A program made the position numbers and the translations under genes. A stretch of 64,000 bases of DNA from Caenorhabditis elegans (lineage: Eukaryota > Nematoda > Chromadorea > Rhabditida > Rhabditidae): contig NC_003279.8 of assembly GCF_000002985.6 (NCBI RefSeq), positions 14,508,001 through 14,572,000 of the forward strand, read 5' to 3'. Below, in pieces: positions 44,188 through 56,100 of this stretch (its first letter is position 1; each line of letters starts with the position of its first letter). The notes under the pieces are model-generated. The model was not told the DNA's origin. It saw only the letters and a program-made list of their open reading frames with translations, and did not search any database.

Positions 44188-47100
44188 CTAACTAAAAAAA
44201 TAAACAGAATCCTTGACTTTCTCGATATCCAAATCTCCGTGTTCAATGTTGGCCGTGAAAATTTCCGAATATTTCTGGAAATCCTTTTCCGGCAGAATTT
44301 TCGCCATTTTCGGTGTCAAGTACGTCTTTTTGAACCATTCCGAGCATCTGGAATAAATATAATTATTTTACGGAAATTTTACTTTTTTTTCAAAATTTTC
44401 GAAAAAAAAATCAAAATTTTTAAAACATAAACGTACTGCTCAACGATTGGCTGAGAATGCAGAGAAACGAATTGTTGGCGGCAAATTTCATTCATTTGAT
44501 CTACCGAATTGGCGTGCGTCCAGAAACAATCGTGAACTGCGGCAAATGTGATTCCTCTGAAAAAAAAACGGTTGGGTGAGGCTTAGAGACTACAAACTAC
44601 AAACTACAGTCTAAAAACTACAAACTACAAACTACAAACTATACACTACGAACTACAAACTCCAAAATGTATATTACTGTCTAAGAACTACAAGAAAATG
44701 TATGCACGCATTGCATAAGATGCAATACGTTTAAATTATAGACATATTGTAGTTTGTAGTTTATAGCCTAAACTAGATAGACTACAAACTACAAACATTA
44801 GAATGCTTGTAGTTTGTAGTTTGTAGTTTGTAGTCCCACTACAAACTACAAACACTCACCTCTGTGCACAATTCAACGAGGTGAGCATCATATGTGTAGA
44901 ATCCAGAGAATGCACAAAATTCGGCGGAAAAGCGTCGACTTGTTTCATCGGAACAGGTGCCAGAATCAATTTTCCCTTTCGTTCGACAAGTTTGCAATAT
45001 GGTTGTACAACTGGTAGTCCAAGGGGTGTAATCCATTCAACTGTCTTCATTAAATCACTTGATCCTTTTGCAATCAGTCGGAACCAATCTTTTAGAGCCA
45101 TTGAACTTGTGAACGCGTCGTTTAGACTGGCAAACGTCTTTCGGGCGAGGTAACGGGCGAATATTGCCGCCTGAAAAGTACGGGGTTTGGTTTTTTCTTT
45201 TTTGGTTTTCTTGGCTTTTTGAGACAAAATTTTTTTTTTTGAAAATTTCATTTTTTTTTTGGTTTTTTGTTGTTTCTTTTTTAGTTGTTTTTTGAAAATT
45301 TTAATTTTTTTGGTTTGTTTTTTTTTTTTTTGAAATTCTCAATTTTTTGCGTTTTTTTGTTTTTTTTTTTTGGTTTTCTTTGGTTTTTTGAGACCAAAAA
45401 AAAAAAACAAAAAAAAAATTACAACACTGATTCAGCAAAAAATTAAACAGAGAAGATCAAAGATTTCCGTTCTGTCCCGTTTGAAATTAAAAATTGATAT
45501 TCTTTTTTTTTGGGGTTTTTTTTTGTTGAAAATTTCAATTTTTTGGTTTTTGTTTTTTGGCCCAAAATTTTTTTTGGTGACAGCCCTGGTGAGGCTCTCA
45601 GGCTACAAACTACAAACTACAAGTTAGTTGTGAGCTGTAGTTTGTAGTCGTTTCCTTTTCCTTACATCATTTAGACTGGCAAACGTCTTTCGGGCAAGGT
45701 AACGGGCAAAGATTGCCGCCTGAAAAGTTTTTTTTTTGGGAAAAATATAATTTTTGGTTTTCTTGGTTTTTTGAGACCAAACAAACCAAAAAAATGGTTT
45801 TTTTTTTTTTGAAAATTTCAATTTTTAGTCCAAATTTCGACCAATAAAAATTGTTTTTTTTGGTCGAAAATTTTTTTTTTGCAACAGCCCTGGTTGGTTG
45901 AGGCTCTCAGGCTACAAACTACAAACTAGTTGTAAGCTGTAGTTTGTAGTAGGAGCCTAAACAGTTTCTGGCTGAAATTTTAATTTTTGACAAGTTTTTC
46001 TTGTATTTAAAAGTTCAAAATCAAACGTTTTTTTTTTTCCATTTTTTTGCCGGAAATTTTCAATTCCGGCAGATTTCAGATTTACCGGAAATTTCAATTA
46101 CGGCAGTTTGCCGGTTTGCCGATTTGCCGGAAATTTTCATTTTCGGCAATTTGCCGGTTCGACGGAAATTTTTATTTTCGGCACTTTGCCGGTTTGCCGA
46201 TTTGCCGGAAATTTTTATTTTCGGCACTTTGCCGGTTTGCCGGTTCGACGGAAATTTTTATTTTCGGCACTTTGCCGGTTTGCCGGTTCGACGGAAATTT
46301 TTATTTTCGGCACTTTGCCGGTTTGCCGGTTCGACGGAAATTTTTATTTTCGGCACTTTGCCGGTTTGCCGCTTCGATGGAAATTTTTATTTTCGGCACT
46401 TTGCCGGTTTGCCGGTTCGACGGAAATTTTTATTTTCGGCACTTTGCCGGTTTGCCGGTTCGACGGAAATTTTTATTTTCGGCACTTTGCCGGTTCGACG
46501 GCTCTTTTTTTTTCTTTTCCTTTATTTTGGGACGATTTTCCAAAATTAAATATTGCAATTTTTAAGAATTTTCAATAAAAAATTTTTAGATTTTTTTTTT
46601 GTGAAAAGAATTATTTTGTATAAAAATTGGGGAAATTTTCAAAACTTTTCATCGAAAAACTATTTTGTCTTAAAAATTGGAATAAAACGGCCTTGTGTCG
46701 ATTTACGCAGCTCGTGTACTCCACGAGGAGAAGTTTTTCGTAATTTTGAACTTTTTTTTAGCCTAAAAATACTTGATGCCCATTTTTCCCAATTATTTTC
46801 CAAAATAAAAAAGTATTTTTGGCAAAGACAGTTCAAAACTACTGGGAACTTCTCCTCTACAAACTACAAACTACACAGCTAGTTGTAAGCTGTAGTTTGT
46901 AGTCGGAACCTAAACCAGAAGCGTGCGGCAACTGCAATCTCGGAAATTTTGGAAATTGACGATTCCCGCGCTTGCCTGGACTAAACAAAGTTTTTCAAAT
47001 GTTCCCTACAAACTACAAACTACAAGCTAGTTGTGAGCTGTAGTTTGTAGTCGTTTCCTTACATCTTCTCCAGGTATATCCATAGCCTTCAATTGTCTCT

Positions 47101-50100
47101 TAATCTGTAGTACTGCTCCATACATTGTTACACCGTATACCGTAGTCATTACTGTCTGTTTGATCACTTTTCGCGGTACATTTTGTGGAAGAGCTTCTCG
47201 AAGTTTACGTGCCACGTCACAATCCTCACCGTTCGATTGTTCGTCTTGTTGCCGTTTTTGCTCGACTCTGGAATATTTATGGGCATTTTTTCAAAACGGG
47301 CAGAAACGTGTAGTTTGTAGCGGGCGGCAATCCGGTAAATTTTCCCGTTTGCCGGAAATTTTTAATACCGGCAATTTGCCAGTTTGCTGATTTGCCGGAA
47401 ACTTTGATTTCGGAAAAGTTGCCGATTTGCCGGAAATTTTTTTCCAATTTTGCCTGCCGAAATTTCGATTTTCGGCAAAGTTTCACAATTTTCCGATTTG
47501 CCGGAGTTTTTTTTTCCAATTTTCAGAAAAATTCACCAAATCGGCATAGTCTGGCAATTTGTCGATCGCCGGAAATTTTCAATTCAATTCCTTTTCATTT
47601 TTTTCTTGTTTTTTTTACCAATTCCGGCAATCCGGCAAATTTGCCGATTTGCCGGAAATTTTCAATATAATTCCTTTTCATTTTTTTCTTGTTTTTTTTA
47701 CCAATTCCGGCAATCCGGCAAATTTGCCGATTTGCAGAAATTTTCCATTCCGGCAAATTTGCCGATTTGCCGGAAACTTCAATTCCGGCAATTTGCCGAT
47801 TTGCCGGAAATTTTCAATTGAATTCCTTTTTCGTTTTTTTTTTCAATTCCGGCAATCCGGCAAGTTGCCGATTTGCCGGAAATTTTAAATTCCGGCAATA
47901 TCGTTTGAGGTCCACCTCTGGTTTGTGTGTGTTACCTCTGTGCCACATCAGAATACACATCATTCGGCGTATCGGATTGTGTCAAATTAACCTGTACTCC
48001 ACCCTCATTATCTCTTCCCAATGCCGCATAATGCTGTAATCCATTACAACTTCCATCCTGATGAATTGGCAATTGACTTGGAAACAGTGCCACGTCACTA
48101 CCGTACCGAGTAGCATTTTCGATCTCAACACAAGCGGCAAGTGTCTGCCATGGTTCATCAGATGACATCCACCATTTCTGACCATTAAGCGGGTCGCGGG
48201 CGGAATCCAACATTAATGGAATAAGACGTTCTGCTTCGACCATTCTATCAGCTACACTTGATCGTTTCATTGTTCCTGTTAGATTAATACAATGAAGTTT
48301 CAACCAATCGAATCCTTTTTCTCCGAGTTTCTGACTTTTCGCGAACTTTAAAATGCATCGATTCACATCGTCACCCATATGTGACAAATATGGGGAGAGT
48401 GGGTAGACACGTCCACGGAAATCCATGTTATGGGGGAAGAAGAGGGTTTGGCCACGGAAGTGATCGGCGAGGACGACACGATATTGCATCCAACACCATA
48501 GTGAATTGCTCTCGTTTCTGGAAAAAAGGAAATTTTGTTGATTTTTTGGAATTCCCATATCGATACTAGAATACTGTACATTCCCTATTAGTATTGCATG
48601 TTATAATATATATAAAACTATGCGCATGAGCGATATTAAAGTATAGTATAGTGTGCAAAATACCATGCTATAATTGCTCGTACTTATAATACATGTGGAA
48701 TTCAAATAGAAACCCAGAAACATGTAAGGATGTTCAGTTTATAATGTATATCAATTTACTATATATAAAGCGCGTGTCGTTCTGTCCCTATGTAGTTGGT
48801 CTTTGATCTTTGGTCTTTGAACTCTATAGTTTGTAGTCTCAATCACCTAAGAGGGGTCCTATAGGCCCCGCCCCTTTTGTGACGTCATCACAAATTGGCG
48901 GGAAATTCAAATTTTCTGAGAAATCATTTTGGCGGGATTTCAAATTTGAATTTTTTGAAAATATTTTGGCGGGAATTCAAATTTTAATTTTTTGAAACCA
49001 TTTTGGCGGGAGTTCAAAATTTAATTTAAATGTGTCATGTCAATTTAAAATGTCAAGGTACTGTAGTGGTACTGTAAGGGTACTGTGGGATTACTGTAGG
49101 GTTACTGTAGTTTAGGAAAAATTGAATTTTAAACATTTTAAGAGGTATTGGCTTGGAAGTTGGTGGAGGATAATGTCAAGGTACTCTAGGGGTATTGTGG
49201 ATTTGCTGTAGGGTAACTGTAGTTCAGGAAAAATTGACTTTGTGCTTTTGAAGAGGTATTGGCTCGAGATTTAGAGAGGGGGAAGCTTCTGTGATATTTT
49301 TTATCTTCCAGAATGTTTGAAAAAGTAAAAGTTTCCACCTGTTTTCATGTGACATGTTTAAAAGATTAAATGGTGTTTTATGTGTCGAACACTAAATTTC
49401 GCCAGTCGTTGGCCGCGCCGTAGGCGCGGTCAGGGGCTGGTAGTTTTATATATGCTTACTATTAGATATTAGAATTTTTTTTTGACTTTAGAATACCGTA
49501 CATACCCTATTAATAATGCATCAAATGATATATATAAACATATATACACGTACATAACACATTCTTATATTTTTTTAAATTTTCTTATTGAATTCTACAT
49601 ACACGTGTTGTATGGTATTGCACTAAAAATTACCGATATAAAATGAATCAAATTTATTACAATTATTATCGGTAATTTTCAGTGAAATACTATTATACTA
49701 TGCACGTAAAATACGCATAGAAACTGAAAACCATATAAGAATATGTAGTTTATAGTGTTGTACTCTGATATTTTTGTATAGTACGTAGTATAGCACAAAA
49801 AATTAAAAAAATTACCGATATAAAATGAATCAAATTTATTGGCGATTGATTCAATTCAATTAAATGCAATACTACCTTATTTTAATCGGTAATTTTTTGT
49901 GAATTACTATGCTATGTAATACACGTACGTAGAATTCAATAAGAAACTATCAAACATATAAGGATATGTAGTTTATAGTGTATACACAGATATGTTTCGA
50001 TGTAAGAACTAAAATTTTAAATCTAGGATACGTGCAATTTCCCTATTAGTAGAGCACATGTAATACGTGTTTTCAATCGGTAATTTTTATTGCAATACTA

Positions 50101-53100
50101 CATATACATGTGCTATGCAATTCTTTGCAATGTGCGTGTGGAATTTTGAGTCAATACTATATTATGATATGTAGTTTGTAGTGTGGTCTCACTGCATTAA
50201 CAAGTCGTATTTATACGCTGATATCTGATATCCGCGAGACTCGAAGTTTTTAGATTTTTCAACAAAAAAAAATTTGCTCGATATTCAAAAATGTATATTT
50301 TAAATTCCATTAAATGCAAATTTACCGCGTACTTCAAATTTAATTTTTTAAATATGATTTGGCCTCGATTTCAATTATATGCAAATATAATTGAATTTTG
50401 CCTAAAAAGGACATAAATCTTTAATTTTTTTAGTACAATAATCTGACTACAAACTATTGAAATTCACAAAACTATGCAGTATGTATCCTTTTTAATGCAA
50501 CTATTGCTTTTAACAATAAAAATTCCCATATTTCTACATTTCTACCTCATTTTAATCGCCTCGGCCTTCTTTTTCGCATAACTTCGAAACTTTTCAACAT
50601 CTACATCCTCTTTTTTGATTCCAATTCCAAATTCTCTGCCAAAATCCGGAATATCAAAAGTATCATGTCTCATAGGAATCTCCAACTTCTCCAAAAGACC
50701 TCTAGATTCCGAGTTTCCAGATCTACCGAATACATCTTTCAGCACATCCAGCATTGGTTCATTAATAACCCAAGGCGTCGATCCCAGTTGATTAAGTGCA
50801 TCAAAAACCGGCCGTGCTTGTGCTTGACTCGTAATTCTTGCTCTCATCTCTTCATTCAACCGTACCGCCCGGAATTCCATCATTTTCCGGATAATCTCGT
50901 GCTGTGAAGTAGTATACAATGGACCGCCCGTACCTCTATCAATCCATGGACGTGGTGGAACGATCATTGGGAGGTTTGAAGTGGAGAAAACGATGAAATT
51001 GAATGGATTTTTGTCGAATAATCCCATTAATTTCGAATTTATCGATAACATTCTTGATAGTGATAGACGTCCGTCTGTCGAGACTTTTGATTCTTCTTCT
51101 ATTGATATTGAACGGTATGAGAAGGCACGTTGCCACGTCACTGTAATAATATTTGTCTCATAAGTTTTTTCAGAATCCCGAAAAAAAATCCGAACATTTA
51201 AAAATTTCTAAAAAAAAAAGTCAATTTTTTCCTAATTTTTTTGGATTTTTTTCAAAAAATTTCAAATTTGTTCGGTTCTTTCTAAATTTTTTTCCAATTT
51301 TTTCCAAAATTTACGTTTCGGTTTCGAACTGTTTTAGAAGAATTTTTTTTCAATTTTTTGGATTTTTAAACATTTTTTTCAGAAATGTTTTATTTTTTTC
51401 GAATTTTATTTAAAAATTTCCGATTTTTTCCAAAATTTCCAAAATTATTCTCTAATTTGTTCAAAACTGTTCAATTTTCTCGAACTTTTTTAGAATTTTT
51501 TAATTTTCAGAATTAAAAAAAAATTGTTCAGAATTTTTGGATTTTTTTTCGCATTTTTTTTTTTTGGAATTTATTCAAAACTGTTGAGAAATATTGGAAT
51601 TTTTATATTTCTTTCAGAAATTTTTAAAATTTAAAAATCTTTTCCAAAAATTTCCGACTTTTTCGAAATTTTTGCTCAAAAATGTTCAATTTTTTAAGAA
51701 TTTTCAGAATTTTTTAATTTTAAGATTTTTTCGATTTTTTAAGAATTTCTCGGAATTTTTCTCAAAAACTTTCAATTTTTCTCGATATTCAACTACAAAC
51801 TATAAAAGCTTCTGCTGTTCATCTCAATTTTTAAAACATTTGGGGGTTACTGTAGCCCCAAAAGTACGCAAACACCTATTATACTACGAGAAAATTCACA
51901 TTTTTCGTATATTTGATGACCTAGCTTTGAAAATTAAATTCCCGGGGGGTAAAAAGTGACGGGGAATCCGATTTTTGCCTCGAAAAATTGGAAAAAGCAA
52001 CAGTTTTCCCGCCGTTTTTCGACAAAAAAAACAAACCTTTCGAATCTTTCGATTCGTACGGAAATAGACAACTATCAAAAATGACATTAATCAGAACATT
52101 GCACACTTCATTTCGTGTCTCTGAATCCATATTTCCCATTTCAAATTGAAAATCTGAAGTGATTCCTTGCGTTTTACACGATTTATTCCACCATTCTCTG
52201 TGTGTATTTTGACGCGAAATTTCCGAATCCGAGAAATAATCGATATACGTGGCGAATACGCGTTTCCAGATCTGAAAATTAGAGGAATTTCACACAGAAT
52301 TAGAAGCCATTTTGTACAGACTTCAAATTAATGCGCCCGAAAGGCTCGAAAAGCAAACGCGCTCTGTTAAACACCTTCTGCGCGCGCATTCAAATTTAGT
52401 TTTTTCTTGCTTCCAAATATTGTGGGCGCGGAGCCAAACTTTTTTTGAATTTTGATTGTTGGATTCGATAACTTTTGTATTTATTGGGCAAAAAAGGTTT
52501 AAATTTACCCCCGATTTTCAATTTTTATTCAAAATTAAGTTCAAGTTTCAAGCCATTTTGTTTTTTAAACAAAAATTTTTAAAAAATCATATTTTGGACT
52601 AAATTACAAATTTCTGTGAAAAAATCCTAAAATAAGCTCCGCCCACAAAATGGACGTTTTTAAACAAAAATTTAAAAAAAAATCATATTTTGAACTGAAA
52701 TTGACATTTCTGCCAAAATGTCTTGAAATATCAAAATATTTTTCTCAAAAAATTTTGAATTAAGCTCCGCCCACAAAATGGATGGCTAAAAAAATATGAG
52801 CCTATTTAGGAAATTTTGGGAATTTGTTTGATAACTTTGTATTTTTTTCACAAAATTTTGAAAAAATCTGTTTTTGTATTTTTTTTTTTTTGAAGACAGA
52901 AGTCTTGATGAAATTCTAAAAAAATTTTTTAACCATCCATTTTGTGGGCGGAGCTTATTTTAGGATTTTTTCACAGAAATTTGTAATTTAGTCCAAAATA
53001 GGATTAAAAAAGAATCAATTTTGTGGGCGGAGCTTTAAAATCGTAATTTTTTCAATTTTTTCTAAGCCTAAACCTTGATTTAGATGAAAAAAAGAAGATA

Positions 53101-56100
53101 TATCCATAAACTTTTTGTCAAAAATTTGTAATTTAGTCCAAAATATGTTTTTTTGTTCAAATTAAGTTCAAAAAACGTCTATTTTGTGTGGGTGCAATCA
53201 AAACGAACCTCATTCTCATCGTAACCCATTTCTTTTTTGAATGCATTTCCCAATTCTTTAAGTATTGGTTCAAGTACATCAAATTGAAATTGAGATGCTC
53301 CAATTAGATTTTGTCCTTGTGAGCATGCGGATAATGCAGAGAAATGTAGAGTTTCCACGAGTTTTTCACGAGGAAGGAGTTCCAGACATGTTGATACTGA
53401 ACTAGTCAAATATTAGAGAGTGAGTCTATTCCTAATAACGAAAACTCAACAATATTGAAATTTAGTAGCAATTTTCTATTATTCAACCAGGTTCAACATT
53501 TTCGCTAAAACGTTTAGCTAATGTTGTATTAGGTCTCCAAATAAGTTCCGGGTCAAAAATCATAACTTTTTTTGCCTTTTATAGATTTTTTATGAAGCTT
53601 TGGGAATTTATGTTATCAACTATGACCTTTCATTTTGAAATGGTCACAAAATTTTTTGACCGTCCGAAGTGCCCTAACTCGGAGCCATTTTTTTCAGGCA
53701 TTTTTCTGATCTCGCTTCTTTGCAGCTTTGAACTAAGGTTTGTGTGCGGATTTTACTTTGTTTAGAAAACATCGTAAGAAATCAACAAAAGTTTGGAAAA
53801 AAATCCGTCCAAAAAAATTTTTTTTGGTCGGTCGTCAAAAAACTTCAAAAAAAATTTTTTTCGAAAGTTTTTGATTTTTAGTATAAAAATGATGTAACCA
53901 TGTGTAAACTATTCTTACACATACAAAACATTTGAGTTTGAAATTTGGATCTCGAGAAATACTCAAAAATTCTTCGAAAAAATTATGTTTTCTATTATCA
54001 TTTGAGTGTGACGAACTTAGTTAAAATGTTTTGTATTTGTAAAAATAGTTCACACATGACTACATCATTTTTGTATGAAAAATCAAGAATTTTCGGAAAA
54101 AAAAAACATTTTTGACCACAGACCAAAAAAAAATTTTTGTACGAATTTTTTTCCAAACTTTTTTTGTTTTCTTACAATGTATTTTAAACAAAGCAAAGTC
54201 CGCACATAAACCTCAATTCAAAGCTGCAAAGAAGCGAGATCAGAAAAATGCTTGAAAAAATTGGCTTCGAGTTAGGGCACTCCGAGTGGTCAAAAATTTT
54301 TGTGATCATATCAAAATAAAAGATCATAGTTGATAACATAAATTCCCACAGCTTCAAAAAAAATCGATAAAAGGCGAAAGAAGTTATGATTTTTGACCAG
54401 GAACTTATTTGGAGACCTAATATAGAAGTTCAAGTTGGCTATATAACTTTTTGACAAAAATTATAAGAAATTCTAGAATGCTTGTTATTCGAGTATAATA
54501 GCACCCATTCATACTCTGAATTAATTATTAATTTAGTTTGTAGTGCCCGGCTACTATGAATTCGAATAACTAAACAATTTTAATAATACTAGATCGTACA
54601 TGGTATAGATTTATAAATAACGTTTCCAATATTAGAATAACTTCAGTATGTGTATTTTGTATTATAGTTTATACGTAATAGAATGTATAAAAATTTAATC
54701 GTGATTCAAACTTTGTATATGCATTTGAATGTTATAGCCTAATAAAAGCTATAATGTATGAGTTTATCAACTTTCGGTAGACAAATAAATAATGGCTATT
54801 ATAAATTCTTGCTACTTGTTTATATTGACATCCATTTCACAGCATGAATTAATTACGACGTATATATATACGTATATATAACAGAGGTGGGTGGATATTT
54901 TTTAATAATGAATTTATCAATAAGTATTGATGTAGTTATTCTGGAAGAAATGTATCCGAACAAAAGAGTAACTATTAAACAACATTTTAATATGATAAAA
55001 CCTAGAAAAATTCTACAAGTTTTCTGTATAAACGATATGCAAGTCCATTATCCGATATCCGTAATATCCGATGTTGCTCGGCTAATAAGTTTTAAGGTCT
55101 CGGTAAGGAAAACTTGTAGAATTTTTCTAGGTTTTATCATATTAAAATGTTGCTTAATAGTTACTCTTTTGTTCGGATACATTTCTTCCAGAATAACTAC
55201 ATCAATACTTATTGATAAATTCATTATTAGAAAATATCCGAAAAAATATCCGCCCACCTCTGATATATAACCATTTTTGACACTGAATTTGAAAAATTGG
55301 AATTTTTAATACTAGCTCATCTCGATTATAGATAAGCGTTTTAATATGATACTTGTTTATTAAATGTAGTTTGTAGTGTGTAGTTTGTAGTGTTCAATCC
55401 CTCACCAATCGGATGTGTATCATTCGGATCAATCTTCCTTAATCCATCGCGAATCCGTCGTTTCCAATCCCACTCGGAAATCAAATCTTCTCCAGAAACT
55501 GCATTATTATTCTCAGCTGCTTCTCCAACAGTATTTTTGACGTGTATCCACATAGAAGACTCTACATTTAAATGATCTTCAAATAATCGTTTATAATTCG
55601 ATTTCTCAATTCCATCAACTTGAAACGGATTCATTCGATATTCTTCACTAGAACAATTGCCTTGAAGCGGTGCAACAAGCTCCAAATCCTCTAAATACCG
55701 CATTTTCTCCAACAAATTTCTTCCCAATGGAATATAAAATTTCCGTATTTGATCAACTTCCTTCTGGATACTCTTCAAATCTTCCGTTCCAATAAAAACC
55801 TCCAATTGTTGGTCGGAAATCCGTACATTTTGTGCCAATAAAGCCATTTTTCGTTGCATTTCATCAAATAAATCCTCAATTGTTTTCCAACTTTTCGCAT
55901 CGAATTTCCGTTGATCTTTCCATTTTCTAATGTTACTTAATAATAGTATTGCAACAAGGCTTGTCGTATTATTTTCACTTCTTTTAATTGATTTCCATAG
56001 TTCTGATATTCCGATGAATAGGCTTAGAGATGACGTGGATTCAATGGAATCAGTTTTTCGGAGGATTTTCTCGAATTTCTTGTTGAGCACCAGCAAGCAA

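Larger units (their letters stand above)
45171..47062. repeat. rpom-1 intron 8: tandem-duplicated intron with repeat expansion
   Basis: Sequence after the exon 8 donor (gtaaggaaacgactacaaactac...) recurs after the exon-9-like copy at 45665. The run before exon 9 (ggttttcttgg...tttttgagaccaaa) recurs before that copy. Copies of gctgtagtttgtagt with flanking ctagttg(t/a) lie at about 45630, 45935, 46890 and 47040. The block at 46141-46500 is an added 43-bp satellite. Confidence 0.8.

Noticed and set aside
44881..45153. 90-codon plus-strand frame
   Set aside because: Antisense shadow of rpom-1 exon 9.
46001..46578. Three overlapping frames of 156-182 codons on the plus strand
   Set aside because: All three encode the same periodic peptide from the 43-bp repeat in different frames. 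This is a sign of repeat DNA, not of a gene.
54887..55270. 127-codon frame (MGGYFLIMNLSI...) that looks gene-like
   Set aside because: It lies in a palindrome and the same peptide is encoded inward from the other arm. It is within an rpom-1 intron and has no homology that I recognise.
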